A DNA stretch of 64,000 nt. It comes from Temnothorax longispinosus. Lineage: Eukaryota; Arthropoda; Insecta; Hymenoptera; Formicidae. A program made the translations under genes and the position numbers. The stretch's first letter is position 1, and each line of letters opens with the position of its first letter. The notes beneath the pieces were generated by a model. That model was not told the DNA's origin. It did no database searches and saw only the letters and a program-made list of their open reading frames with translations. The stretch is from assembly GCF_030848805.1 (NCBI RefSeq), contig NC_092364.1:3596001-3660000 (forward strand), in the 5' to 3' direction. Below are positions 49,301 through 62,500 of the stretch, in pieces.

Positions 49301-52092
49301 ACGTTAAAGTTTCCAACAACATGGCCATGGCACTCGATATGTCTTTGACTTTACTCAGTTTGTGACAGAGTTCCGATTGGAAGTCAAAATCCGACAGCTA
49401 TTTTTAACAGTGTACGTGTTACATGGGAGAGATTTCCAACATATAAAGAAAACGATAATAGAAATTAATTAAAATACTCACAGAATCGTCGGGTTCCAAC
49501 ATCAGTTTCGACAGCAAATCGTTGATTATGATATCTGGACTTCTCAGATGATACAATTCTCTCTCGATTTCCGTTTTAGTCTCTTCAGATAATTGTTCTC
49601 CCAACATGACCAACGCGGACATCAACACGATTAGATCTTGGCATGTGTCCTCATCTTGCGACAGAACGGGCGTTGTCTTGAACCGAGAAATATAAGACTT
49701 ATCGTTGCAAAGCACCAGATGTTCTAAGGCTTCCATAGGTCTCAGAAGCGAGAACGAGGACTTCTTCAATAATACTGCGCCGTAAACGCTCGGCAGTAAC
49801 AGCAGGCCTACTGGACGAGTACCGTTGGCGTGATATTGAACGACGCACGAATAGAATTTCGACCAACATCGATTAGCGATTTCGAGATAATCTTCATCCA
49901 TAATCACGTAATCCATCACTTCCGCTTGCATCTCAGCCTCTACGGCCATACACACCCTCTCCTTTAAAACGGCCGGTGAAAAGGTCATGTCTGCAACTAT
50001 ATTGGATCTTCTGTAGATGCTCAGAGCTTTCGTGATGTCCGCTAATGAGAATTGTCCAGGATGAAATATGTAATTGATGTACGCTTCTCTCGGATCCGTT
50101 CCAGGTTCGGTTACAATATAATCTCTGTCGCGCGCTTGTTCCAAGATCGTGGTTTCCCATGCGGGATTAATGCGATGCGTTAGTGCCGTTAGTGGTAACT
50201 GTGCGTGAGTCACTGCCACCGTATCCATGTCCGCGGTCCTCCACACTGCCCACAATCTAGTTGGCGTAAATGCAAAATCCACCAGATGTTGCTGTGTAAA
50301 AATAATGTAAATTCGTTACGTTTGTTTCACAGTATGATACATAAAAAGAGAGGCATATCAATGAAAGTACTCACATCTGGCGCGTATAACGCACATAATC
50401 TAACAAACTTGAATATGCCATTGTCCTGTACAGGCTTCAGAATGCTGAATTCGCATTTCGTGCCAAATTTTAAGAACATTCCAAGATACAATTCGTTATC
50501 GTTGCCCAGCGCTTTCCTCAAGACGTGGGCCTGCGCACCTTGAGATACAACACGATTCTCGGTGGCTGCGTCCGTCACAGCCACACACTGCGTCTTGTTA
50601 CAGGACCATATACGTACATTGCCCTCTCGACATAACGCAAACAGGTACGTATCGCTACCGTAACTGTGTATAACGAGAGACATAGCCACATGAGCTTCGG
50701 TATTACGACCTCTGAATGCAGTGGCTATGCCGCTTAAAAATTTGGGCATTATCGAGTCCTGTTTCAGTTCGCTGGTGTGCACGAGACCTGTGAGAGTATC
50801 GAGCCTTAAGAGTAATATAGTGGCCGAACTATAGGCAAGGGCAAACAGCGCCTCTTCTTGCGGCAAGGTAAGCCACGACGCTGCTGCATGAGGCACTGGA
50901 GAATCTATAAACATTGTCGAATCAATGTCTGGCATAATACAGTGACAAAATTAAATTTATTGCGTTGTTGTAATTATTACGCCATATCTTGCAATCTCTT
51001 ACTTGTAGCTCCAGCATTGGAAATAATGTGAAATGTGTGAGGATCTCTGGCATGTTGTACGGTGGCTTCGCTGAATATAGATTGTACACTGAGATCTGTA
51101 TATGTGCCCAATAGAGTTTCCTTAAAGAAAATAGAATATTTTATTATTGACAAAATATTCTTGGTAACAAAATATATATCAAAAACGAGTAACAAAATTA
51201 ATGCGTACTTGATTGTGGATCTTATCTGGATGAGAAAAAGAAAGCTTGTGAACGCTGGAAACAGTGACGATCAAGATAATGACGGAGTTGACTGTCTCGT
51301 GAATGGAAATCCCATCTAGAATCGGAGTGTCCGTAAATTTGTATCTCACTCGACAGTTGGCAAGATTAATATCCAAACTGTGCTCGACCAATTCGAGTAC
51401 ATCGTGGCAAATGCGCCAGTAAATAAAGCGGTTACGAGTGAAATACGTGGAAGAATCTTTGTACGAGTAGCCGCCTGCTCTCTCCGGTACTTTTATGTCT
51501 TGCAACGTGCTTTGGCTTCCACCTGTAAAAATAAAATCCTCATTATGCATTCCTCGTTAATGGAGAATAATATAATAACACAATTATTTTAATTTTTATC
51601 ATATATTATGCGATTACTTATTATGAGATTTCGTATATTAGCAAGAGAATAGTGATTAATAGTAATTAAATAATAATTACTACTCTCTAAAATTAATTTT
51701 ACCGAAACGCGGCAAATTGACGTACGCGTTTGACACATATACAAATAATCGGTCACGTGTGCCGTTTAATTTACGGCGTTAAAAATCCAAAATCAATTTA
51801 CATAGAACGAGCATAGACAGGCAGAGGTTAGAGCGTGCGAAAATTGATACTTCGACTTATAAACGTTACACGATACATTATTCCGCGAGCGTCGTACTTG
51901 CGCGTCGCCGTGAACAGTTCCTCGAGGCGTTTTTATGTGACATCGCGAGCGAAAATTCGTTTGCCGGGTGGCCGGAGTCTCCGGGCGGAGGTTAGGACAC
52001 GCTTTACCTGTGTTCAGAGTGATCTCTTTCCATTTCTCTGGCAGAGTTTGGTCCGGCACGACCTCGCGATACCCCAGCGGGAACTCCACCAT
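46397..52092 (-). CDS. NUP160: Nuclear pore complex protein Nup160
   Basis: Scaffold component of the Nup107-160 (Y) complex of the nuclear pore. Thirteen complement exons: 52008-52092, 51209-51522, 51003-51120, 50375-50904, 49482-50291, 48967-49397, 48631-48852, 47859-48541, 47435-47788, 47145-47327, 46892-47058, 46586-46816 and 46397-46498. They give 1409 aa (human about 1436) with consistent phases. An N-terminal beta-propeller (SLDINLANCRVRYKF, LDGISIHETVNSVIIL) is followed by an alpha-helical solenoid. Recognisable conserved stretches are CRDLLMLQQL, LDCLRQLVVTLF, NYYNFLYSFHI and YFGLETPLVATAPSVWLP. The start at 52092 precedes GYREVVPDQTLPEKWKEIT. The intron at 47059-47144 is only 86 bases and has a weak GTTCGC donor. 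The last exon is the breakpoint of the neighbouring tandem duplication. Confidence 0.95.
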
Positions 52093-53134
52093 GTTCCGAT
52101 ACTTTTCAGGAAGTTGCTACAATAATTTTGTCACTTTACATCACAGAAAAACCGCCGAAGATTTGAGCGGTTATCGAACGGTTTTTTGGCGCTCGCCTCG
52201 TGCTTCACTTACGTCATCGACGAGATATTTATCGGAGATAGGCGGGAAAAACCTCGCTGCGCACCAATGCCCTCTCGGCAATATCGCGAGAAACAAAATA
52301 ATTCAAAATTCAAGCGATATTTATAAACTCCGATGTTATATTTAAAATCGTCTCAAGTCTAAAAAAATGTCTCAGAATTTTTTATATTATTAATAAGATC
52401 ATATATCAGAATTTTTATGAAAATTTTAAGACAGCTTTTTAGCTTTTTTATACAAATTGGAACGTTTTTTAGAGAAACTTAAACAAAATAATAATAAAAG
52501 AATAAAATAATATTTCAGATTTTTTCCGTCTTTGTAAAAAGAATATAAATATGAGAAAATCCGCGCAATTTATTAAAAAATTTTCATACGTGCAAAATAT
52601 TCTGAAAATCCTCATCCAATTGTTTCTGAAAGTATCTGAGAGGTTTGACATATTTTTTCAGAATTTTTCATAAATCTAAAATATGAGAAATTTTTTATCA
52701 GAGTAGTCAGTTTATTTTGGAACGCACTCTCGTGCATTCGCGAAAGAAAGTCACGTGGGATCGCCTGGTGTACGTATCACGTATGTACTGTCCCTTGATA
52801 GCGTCCCTTCTCGATGGCGTGATGTCAATCGCTGTCGGCCGTCTGAAATGTTGAATGATTGGCGAACGGATGCTCCAGACACTCGGACATGGCACACCGT
52901 TCGACATACGCGAATTATGTGATTGTCGGATGGAGCGATAAATGAACCCGAATGGAACACGGTCGTGGTATTACTGTTGATGTTTCTCTAGCCGGGAGTC
53001 CGGGAGCCTCCCCGTGTGCGCGCTCGCGTGAGATGTAACCTGATGTCCTGAAACGTTAACGCCAACGTTAACATTTATTGTTAACGGAATCATTGAATTT
53101 TCGCGGCCGGCAAACATTATTAGGATCTCTAAAG
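52093..53134. promoter_or_regulatory. Divergent intergenic region NUP160 / SLC35E3
   Basis: About 1 kb between two genes transcribed away from each other. The parts next to each start (52093-52260 and 52720-53110) are GC-richer and probably hold the two promoters. The centre (52330-52700) is strongly AT-rich, with several AGAATTTT-like runs. No coding region is seen. Confidence 0.5.
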
Positions 53135-54413
53135 ATGAACAAGAAGGTGGTCACCGTGTTTTACCTGACGCTAAACATAGCCTTCTCAATTGTTATCGTG
53201 CTCCTGAACAAATGGCTCTACGTCCACACACGCTTTCCAAACATCACGCTGTCCATGATACACTTCTTCATGACGTTCGTCGGTCTGATAATCTGCGAGA
53301 AGTTGGATGTCTTCTGCGTCAAGGACATCGACATCAAGGAGATGGTGTTGATCGCCATGACGTTTTGCGGATTCGTCGTCCTGACGAACCTGAGCCTGGC
53401 CCACAACACAGTCGGGACTTATCAGGTGGCGAAGATGCTCACCACGCCCTGCGTGATAGTGATGCAGATGATATTTTACAGGAAGCACTTTGGCATACTC
53501 GTTAAGTTGACTCTGATACCGATTACACTGGGAGTCGTGATCAATTTTTATTACGACATACAATTCAACGTCGTTGGTACCATCTACGCGACGCTGGGAG
53601 TACTCGTGACATCTCTGTATCAAGTTGTACGTGCTGCGCCTGCTATTTCTAACTTTTGATAATTTATGGAATTTTATATATAAATTTTAATGTGCAGGTA
53701 CAAGTGCGCAATGCCAATTATTTCATTTATCATTTCTTGCAGATGATAAACAGAAAGCAGAAGGAGTTTCAAATGGATCCAATGCAGTTGTTATTTTATC
53801 AAGCGCCACTGTCTGCCGTTATGCTGTTGATCGTTGTCCCAATTTTGGAGCCGGTCGGACAGACATTCACGCACAGTTGGTCGCTGTTGGACATAGTACG
53901 TTTCTGAAACATTAAGCGACAAATCTGAGGAGCTTTCGAGATTATTGAACGATCATATTGTACGTCAATTACAGATCATGGTGATACTGTCGGGTGTGGT
54001 CGCGTTCTTCGTGAATTTAACTTCCTACTGGATCATAGGAAAGACTTCGCCTTTAACGTATCCTTACATTAATATGTATTATATTACGAGATGTCAACAA
54101 ACTCAAGTGTTATGCACTTTAACAAAATGCTCAGATATAATATGGTTGGACATTCCAAATTCTGCCTTCTGCTGCTAGGAGGCTCGTTACTTTTCCACGA
54201 AACGTTAGCGATAAATCAAGTCGTTGGTATAACTTTGACATTGGTGGGAATCATATTATACGCTCATGTTAAGGTAAGGTTTTTTGCGCGATGTCTCGTC
54301 ATCGGTAATATACTTTGCATTTAATACATAGTTTTCCGTTCCAGATGAAAGATATCCAGACGATAGTACCAGAGTTTGAAGACAGAGAAGCAAAGCCTCT
54401 GTATAAAGTGTGA
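53135..54413 (+). CDS. SLC35E3: Solute carrier family 35 member E3-like transporter
   Basis: Drug/metabolite-transporter superfamily protein related to nucleotide-sugar and triose-phosphate translocators. The substrate of SLC35E3 is not established. Five exons: 53135-53626, 53743-53895, 53975-54057, 54135-54273 and 54345-54413; 311 aa, as usual. About ten membrane segments are expected. Family stretches seen are VLLNKWLYVHTRFPN, CGFVVLTNLSL, NTVGTYQVAKMLTTP, LTLIPITLGVVINFYYD, GVLVTSLYQV, MQLLFYQAPLS and YWIIGKTSPLTYNM. The 77-base intron 54058-54134 is needed to join TSPLT to YNMVGHSKFC. The start is the first ATG of the conserved frame. Poly(A) signal AATAAA at 54472-54477. Confidence 0.95.
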
Positions 54414-55650
54414 TTCCATTTTAGGGAGGATATAGAATCGAAGGAATTGAAAGAAATAAATCCCTGTACTTAATAAACGCATAAGTTTTGTAAGCTGTTG
54501 AAATCTACATTACAATAAACGTTTATTTATTATTCTCGAATTTGTTCGAGTGTGGTTTCTTGTTCTATAGAATATCGAGTCACACACGATAATCTTACGA
54601 AGAACGAATTATATTGTAGTATCTCGATTCTATATTATAATTTTGATGTAATATGATTTGTGTTACAATTAAATATGAGTGAATTTTTTCAGCATAGAAA
54701 TAGATAAGAAAAATTAAAGCTCGAGTCCTCGAATGTTGATTAATTGCAATTGTTCCGTCTCTTTAATTTTTCTGCTACTAGAACACTACAAATGCGCGCT
54801 AATTAGCTTTTTTTTACTTATGTCATTATACAAAAACGTTTATAATGCTATTTAATATTACTATTAATAATACTACATTATAAGAAAAATTTAACGATAT
54901 ATTTATAACATGACTTTGTACAGAAAAATATTTATTTAAATTAATGTCATGTCTTTCGCGAAGATATAAATAAATTTTTAATAATTAATTAAAAGCCTCG
55001 AAAAAAATCCAATCCAAAACAGATGAGAATACATGGTTGCGGTTAAAATAAGTAGTCGGTCGCGTTCGAACGGAAAGCTGAATCAATACAATGGCACGAG
55101 AGTACAGTGAATTAAAAGGGTTGAGGTTCGACGAAAAAGAATCCGCGGGAAAACGGTATCTCGAAGCAAAATGGGTCGACGTCACACCTTGGGCTGAGAT
55201 AGTTCAACTGTATTGAAATTAGCGGCAACTTCAAATTAAGATTACGATTTATCGTTAGCTTTTTCCCAGGTGCATCAGACCCAACGGAGGCTTGCCTAGA
55301 ATGCTCTTATATATGAAATCAGCCCGTCCGCGGCGCTAGCGAGAAATCGTCGTCCCGCGAGACATCTAGCCTTCAAAAAACGTATCAATTGCTAGACGCG
55401 GACTTTTTGACGCGGTCAGCTTTGCAAAATCTCTATTTTCCACAATCAGAATTTTTAAAACCGTATTCTTCTCGACTGACAAATTCGGGAGATATATCTC
55501 TTATTTTTGAGCTTTGCCTCTTATAATTTCATTCGCGAATAACGGAGTCGTCCGCGAAATATCGGATCAATAAAACGAGCTTGCGCATCGGATCGTGACG
55601 CGCAAGCTGCTGCGCATTTGATTTCCGCTAATGGCGTTGGCGTTGCTCTA
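54414..55650. other. Spacer downstream of SLC35E3
   Basis: AT-rich 3' flank to about 54980, then mixed-composition sequence. I see no supported gene. Several short open frames (for example 54985-55185 on the complement) have no recognisable content. Confidence 0.5.
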
Positions 55651-55801
55651 AAGGTGAAATTTCATAGGCAGTAAAAAGCAGCAGCAGATTGTACTGATTG
55701 GCTACAAAATAGAGAAGTTCTCGAGTTTCTAGAACTTCTCTATTTTGTAGCCAATCAGTACGATCTGCTGCTACTTTTCACTGCCCGTGAAATTTCACCT
55801 T
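55651..55801. repeat. Near-perfect 150-base hairpin
   Basis: Runs from AAGGTGAAATTTCATAGGC to its complement ending GTGAAATTTCACCTT. The arms of about 70 bases also share TACTGATTGGCTACAAAATA and AGAGAAGTTCT. The turn is around CTCGAGTTTCTAG at about 55721. Non-coding, MITE-like. It lies about 150 bases upstream of the RUVBL1 start codon, so it may fall in the promoter or 5' UTR. Confidence 0.85.
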
Positions 55802-55948
55802 AACAACGCGACCGGAAGGAGGGGATGTATTCAATCGAACAAACATGATCATGATAGCTATAGCAACGTGCTCCAAGTATTTCGAACGTGGCGAACGTGC
55901 TCGCCTCGCCGGTTTACGTCGGTCAAGTTTTGCGAGAGAGCTACGACG

Positions 55949-58752
55949 ATGAAGATCGAGGAGGTGAAGAGCACCGCCAAGACCCAGAGGATCTCCGCGC
56001 ACACGCACATCAAGGGCCTCGGACTCGATGAAAGTGGCACGGCCCTCCAGAGCGCGGCCGGTCTCGTCGGTCAGGAAATGGCGAGAGAGGTTAGGGTTTC
56101 CTTGAAAGCGGCGGGAACCGCGTCGGAATGTTTTTTTCCGGCAAGCATCACGCTGCATCGTGCCGTTATACTTAATTATAAACAATAGAAACTTCAATTT
56201 CTGAGTATCAAGAAGAATGCATCGCAGATCTCTTGTATCACCAGAGAATGCGTTACAGTTCTCTATTTCTAATTAGTCATTTAGGTGTTGTAATAATTAT
56301 TTAAATGTAAATTTATTCGCTCCCGAATTACAATTTACTTCTTTTATATTCACGCCAAAACTTTCTAATGTATCTCATAACTTGAGAGATTCATGAGAGG
56401 GATGAAGGCTGGACTTGAACCAGAGATCCCCTGATTAAGAATCAACCGCCTTCACGCGGAGCCACGTGTCATCCTAACACGTATAAGAGCTATGATCAAC
56501 GTGACGCTACCTAAGTAGCACAGCAAGTCACAATAAAATCAAAATGATGGTAAAATGATCAAAAATCATCATTTTGCAATCATTTTGACATCATTTTGAC
56601 TTTATTGTGACTTGCTGTGCTACTTGGGTACAAATGCTTCAAAGCATTCCTCTTCTCTTCTTTCAATGAAGAAAGAAAGAGAAGAAGAACGCTTCAAAGC
56701 ATTTGTAGCGTCACGTTGACCGTAGCCATAATAATAGTAACATAGCACACTAACTAGCACAATAGTTTATTTATGTATTTATGTGTACCTTGCTGGAAAC
56801 ACTCATTGTCATGCATATTTTATTTTCTCAATAGAGATGAAAGTAAAATCTATATAAAGTTTGCATCAAAGTCCTGTTTGCATTTTTTCTCGTTGTACAT
56901 TGAAGCCCCTTGCACAATGCCAGGCAACGAGCAATTAGGAACAAGAAATAAAAAAATTGTTAATTACAACCTAAAAAATTCGAATGCTATTTGCGATTGG
57001 TTGGCAACAGACAATAGGCACAGAATTTCCAACGTGACAGAAACTCTGTGTTTATTGCCTGTGTCTATTCACTGTTTATTCTGCATTTATACCTGATTTC
57101 AGTGATTTCTGATTTCTATTCCCTGTTCTTATTGCCTGTTTTGCCTGACATTGTGCAAGGGACTTAATGATTCGATGGATGACGATCAGGATTGTTAAGC
57201 GTAATGTTGATTTTACAGGCAGCAGGCATTGTGGTCGACATGATAAAGTCAAAGAGGATGGCAGGACGCGCCGTGTTATTGGCTGGTCCGCCAGGCACAG
57301 GCAAGACCGCGATAGCGCTTGCCATCGCTCAAGAACTCGGTAACAAAGTACCTTTCTGTCCTATGGTAGGCTCGGAGGTTTACAGCTCGGAGATTAAGAA
57401 AACCGAGGTCCTCATGGAGAATTTCAGGAGGGCCATTGGCTTGCGGATCAAAGAGACTAAAGAGGTATACGAGGGCGAAGTCACCGAGTTGACACCTGTC
57501 GAAACGGAGAATCCTATGGGTGGCTATGGTAAAACTGTATCTCACGTAGTCCTCGGATTGAAGACTTCCAAAGGCACAAAACAATTAAAACTGGACCCTT
57601 CCATATATGAGTCACTGCAAAAAGAGAAGGTGGAAGCTGGCGATGTAATCTACATCGAAGCCAATAGCGGGGCGGTAAAGAGGCAAGGTCGAAGCGATAA
57701 TTTTGCTACGGAATTCGATCTGGAAGCGGAGGAATATGTTCCTCTACCGAAAGGCGATGTACACAAAAAGAAGGAAGTTATTCAGGATGTAACGTTGCAT
57801 GATCTGGATGTAGCTAATGCCAAGCCACAAGGAGGACAGGACATAATGTCCATGATGGGACAACTGATGAAACCTAAGAAAACCGAAATTACAGGTAAAA
57901 GAGAAAATTATCGGTACATTATTTATACAGAATAATTCGTAATTTTCAGCAAGTAAATCTAAAACTCAAAATGAAAAAAATATACAAGTTGTTTAGGTTC
58001 TATTTATCGAGTTATAATTAAAGATGATGCTTGTAGTGCCATTCTGTTAAATGATGGAATGGAAACAGGCGTATTAATATATTTTACATTATAAACTTAC
58101 ATTTTTTCTTAGATTGAGTTATACATTAGAGATATATAATTATATATCTCGTTCAATTATAATTAGAGATATGTCTAATCAGAAACAAATCATTTCAGAT
58201 AAGTTGCGGAAAGAGATAAACAAGGTAGTAAACAAATACATCGATCAAGGCATTGCTGAGTTAGTACCAGGAGTATTGTTCATAGACGAGGTTCATATGC
58301 TAGACATAGAGACGTTCACTTATCTACATCGTGCGTTGGAAAGTGCCATAGCACCGATCGTTATTTTCGCTACAAATCGTGGCCGCTGCGTGATCCGGGG
58401 ATCTGAAGACATTATCTCTCCACACGGCATACCTCTCGACCTGTTGGACCGTCTTCTCATTGTAAGAACTCTTCCATACTCGAGACAAGAGATCGAACAA
58501 ATAGTTAAACTAAGAGCTGTTACGGAAGGATTGCAAATCGACGATGAAGCTCTGTCCAGTCTCAGCGAACTCGGCACGAAAACTACTCTGAGATATGTAG
58601 TGCAACTTTTAACACCTGCGGCTTTGACGGCGAAAATCAATGAAAGAACCAGCATTAAGAAGGAGGACGTTGAGGAAGTCAATGCGCTTTTCTTGGATGC
58701 TAAATCGTCGGCTAAGATACTCACGCAAAATCAAGATAAATTTTTGAAATAA
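55949..58752 (+). CDS. RUVBL1: RuvB-like 1 AAA+ ATPase (pontin)
   Basis: AAA+ ATPase that forms hexamers with RUVBL2 in INO80, SRCAP/TIP60 and R2TP chaperone complexes. Three exons, 55949-56089, 57219-57894 and 58199-58752, encode 456 aa, identical in length to human RUVBL1. The start MKIEEVKSTAKTQRISAH is diagnostic for RUVBL1 rather than RUVBL2. Walker A is GPPGTGKT, Walker B is FIDEVHML and sensor 1 is FATNRG. The inserted OB-type domain II includes VIYIEANSGAVKRQGR. The end is KSSAKILTQNQDKFLK. Intron 1 (about 1.1 kb) holds a tRNA-like sequence and a foldback element. Confidence 0.97.
56399..56474 (-). tRNA. tRNA-Lys(CUU)-like sequence, probably degenerate or SINE-derived
   Basis: On the complement this reads as a ~75-base tRNA-like unit. 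A 6 of 7 bp acceptor stem is formed by GGATGA with TCATCC. The anticodon arm is TTGATTCTTAATCAG with anticodon CTT. A T arm with a perfect B box, GGTTCAAGTCC, is closed by CTGG/CCAG. The D arm (TGGCTCCGCGTGAAGGCGG) is poor compared with the A-box consensus, and one acceptor pair mismatches. It lies antisense in RUVBL1 intron 1, right beside a foldback element, so it may be a tRNA-derived repeat head rather than a working gene. Confidence 0.45.
56489..56726. repeat. Composite foldback element with two internal hairpins
   Basis: Outer inverted arms of 22 bases (GCTATGATCAACGTGACGCT at 56489 and its near-complement ending 56726) enclose two separate hairpins. The first spans about 56514-56625 (AGTAGCACAGCAAGTCACAA and complement). 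The second spans about 56630-56705 (ACAAATGCTTCAAAGCATTC and complement). The folded strand would be a three-way or cloverleaf-like structure. It lies in RUVBL1 intron 1 and has no coding content. Confidence 0.8.
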
Positions 58753-59548
58753 AACTTGATTTTACGGTAACTTATTTTCTTTACATCCATCAAGAATAAT
58801 TAAAGAGTAATTTAATTCTTAGATGTTTGTCGATTATATTTTAACTTTCTCAATCCTTCGATTAATTGTCTCTTGAATTAAAATTAATTAAAATAATTAT
58901 TTTAAATGTACATACAGCGTAGCGATATTAAATGTATTACCATTATTATAAGGAAACAATCTTGTATGTATTAGAACATTTCTCATGAATTGAACTATTT
59001 TACGTACAAATGTTTGTATTAAAAACATTTCTTAAATAAAAACTTTTTGTGAAACTAAAACATATTTGCTTGTCTTATCGCAATCTTTTTTTAATGTAAT
59101 TGAATCTTATAATGTACTAAATCGATAACTAATTAAAATTTGCGAGAGTTACTTTGCGTCACATGAAATCTTTCACGTGTTGCACAAACGTTTGCAAAAT
59201 AGAAGCAAAATAAGATTTGTTTACGTTTGATAGAAAATTCCGTTAGATTGTACTAGATCAAACGTTAAACTTCTCAGCGTCACGAGATTAACGATGAAAA
59301 TAATTTCTCAATATTGTCCTAGACGTCGAACGGCTCAAGGTTCAAAAGCTGATAAGTTCATAAGCTGTAATCAGGGGTTGTGACATCACTGTGTGATATC
59401 TATATGTACTGAGTATAAAACCTCCGTTAACTTTAACACTTGTTAGTTTTAAGGAGAGCCTCGAGTGACCGTAGTATTAAATGCTGAACGCCGCATTCTA
59501 ATCGACTTCCAATATATCTCTGAGTGCACGTTATTCTTCAAAGTTACG
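58753..59548. other. Spacer RUVBL1 to GLDC
   Basis: AT-rich 3' flank of RUVBL1 with an AATAAA signal near 59034, then the presumed GLDC promoter and 5' UTR. A TATA-like GTATAAAAC lies near 59412, about 135 bases before the GLDC start codon. No other gene is seen. Confidence 0.5.
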
Positions 59549-62500
59549 ATGCAGTGCACATTGAAGATGGCAAAATGTTCCAGGCTCCTAAATAAGCACA
59601 ACGTTGTGACTCGGCATATACATGGTTTGCAATTGAGTAGTTTACACAGGCAGAATTTGAGTAAGTTGCTCCCGCAAAAGGAGGAATTTCAAGCGAGGCA
59701 CATTGGACCCAGGGAACACGAACAGATAGAAATGTTAGGCCTAATTGGATTTAAGGTAATTTACTTGTGAAAAATCATTTATACGGTGAAAATTGTACCG
59801 CAACTGGATTAATTTTTATGCGCGACGTAATATTGCAGAGTCTTGATGAATTAACAGAAGCTGCGGTACCGGCTAAAATTCTTCACAAAGGAAATTTAAA
59901 TCTTGACGAGCCAGTCAGTGAGTAGTTTTCTTAATCAACGATATTTAGATTTAATCAACATTTGATCGTGTTAATGGTTGGAGTAAATTGTTAGGTCTTT
60001 GTTTCATTGTCTGCAAAAATTGCGCAAGTTTCTCTTAAGATTGTATAAATAGCAAAAATGTATTTTTTTGTTCTTGTAAGATACGACGTGATAACTGTGG
60101 GTCAGTCCGTGAAAACGTGACAAGTCACGAGACTTCCCGTGCGATTCGACTTGCCCTAATATTGATAACCCTCCATGTTATCTTCGGTCACAGTTCAATC
60201 TCGTGCGCCTGCTGCGCTTTCACGTGTTTCTCAGACTTAATCGTATGCCGTCACATAAATTTCCACATTTAATTTCTTTTCCCGATATCGCGTGCTGCAA
60301 TATACTACGTATACAACCTACATATTTTTCCCATTATATTTTCGTATCTTCTTTTCATATTGACATAATATGTCAATAAATAATAATTATAATTTTACAT
60401 CGTCATATAAAACGAAGTCATATAAAAATTAATACAAATAATTTTTGCAGCCGAGTACGATCTAATAAAACGGATCACAGAAATTTCGGAAAAGAATGAC
60501 GTATGGCGCTCTTACATAGGCATGGGGTACCATAACTGCTGCGTGCCGCACACGATTATGCGTAACATTTTTGAAAATCCTGGATGGTAAATCGCGTTGC
60601 CACATAATTTGATAAACGTGAGATGCGTAAGAGAATCGTATAAACAATTTTATTGCATTTCGCCACAGGACGACGCAATATACTCCTTATCAGCCCGAGA
60701 TTTCGCAAGGACGACTCGAAGGCTTGCTGAATTACCAAACCATGATATGCGATTTCACGGGGATGGAAGTGGCGAACGCTTCTCTCCTGGACGAAGGGAC
60801 AGCGGCGGCGGAGGCCCTGGCGCTTGCGTGTCGACATAATAAGAGAAAAAAATTGTTCCTCTCCGACCGGGTGCATCCTCAGACTATTAGCGTTATCGCA
60901 ACACGCGCCGCTTCCTTAGGTTTAACGCTTGAAGTTGGAGACGTGTTTAAAGTAGACACCAGCGGAGATGATATTGCCGGTATTCTCGTGCAGTATCCCG
61001 ACACAACTGGCTGCATCCACGATTTCGAGGACGTTGTCAAGAAGGCGCATGCTAATGGAGTATGTGTTGTTAAAAATTATAATATATATCCCAACAAAGA
61101 TATAAATATTTCCACAGAAGGGAAAATGTTCTGTAATTTTTATGAATGGATATTAACTTAACATGTAAAATGTTAAAATCACAATATGTTTCGCTACAGA
61201 CACTCGTCTGCGCTGCCACCGACTTACTTGCGTTAGCTGTGCTTCAACCGCCGAGTGATTTCGGTGTCGACATATGCGTGGGTACGAGTCAACGTTTCGG
61301 AGTGCCTCTCGGATACGGTGGGCCTCACGCTGGGTTCTTTGCGTGCCGACAGAAACTGGTGCGATCAATGCCCGGCAGAATGATAGGCGTTACGAGAGAT
61401 TCCAGCGGACAGGACGCTTATCGGTTGGCCCTCCAGACGCGCGAGCAACACATCAGGAGGGATAAGGCCACCAGCAATATTTGTACCGCACAAGCGTTGC
61501 TGGCTAATATGTCCGCGATGTACGCGGTGTATCACGGACCTCAGGGAATACGAGACATTGCGAGCAGAGTGCACAATTTGACGCTAGCTTTGGCGAAGGG
61601 CTTGGAGGTGGCTGGAAACGCAATAAATAATATATACTTCTTCGATACCATTACAGTGTCGCCAAAGATTTCTGTGCAGACGATAAAGGAAAATGCGAAT
61701 GTAGCTAAGATAAACTTAAGGTATTTCCCTAAATAGAGACGACAATGGTTTATGATTTCATCAAATAAAACTGCGAAATTTACAGATACTTTAATGACGG
61801 TACGATCGGAATATCTCTCGATGAGACAACGACGACGGAGGACGTGAATGATCTTTTCAAGATATTTTCGGCAAACACTACGGTTGAAGAGGTGGTCAAA
61901 GATGAAAGCTTTCTCGCGAAAAGTTTGGACAAGTCGGATTTCCACCGTACTATCTCGTATTTACAGCATCCTGTTTTCAATAGCTATCACTCGGAGACGA
62001 GAATAGTTAGATACATGAAGTCTCTGGAGAACAAGGACGTATCTCTCGTACACAGCATGATTCCACTGGTGATTATTATTTGTTACAAATATTGTACTGG
62101 TACTCGTACGCATATATTTGCTTCTTTAGTAATATTAGCGTTTAACAGGGTTCTTGCACGATGAAATTGAACTCAACGACGGAGATGATGCCTTGCAGTT
62201 TGAAAGGTTTCACCGACCTGCATCCTTTCGCTCCACTCGAGCAGGCTGAGGGATACCAACAATTATTCGCCGAATTGGAACGAGATCTGTGCGCGATCAC
62301 CGGCTACGACGGTATTAGTTTCCAACCGAATAGCGGGGCGCAAGGTGAATACGCGGGTCTGAGGGCTATACAATGTTATCACGAGTCGAGGGGCGACAAA
62401 CATCGACAAGTCTGTTTGATTCCGATATCCGCGCACGGCACGAATCCCGCATCCGCTCAAATGGCGGGTATGCAGGTGGAACCGATTCTCGTACGGAAGG

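Noticed and set aside
46397..52092. First identification of this gene as NUP133.
   Set aside because: Conserved stretches such as YFGLETPLVATAPSVWLP and LDCLRQLVV match the Nup160 family, and the full exon chain gives 1409 aa.
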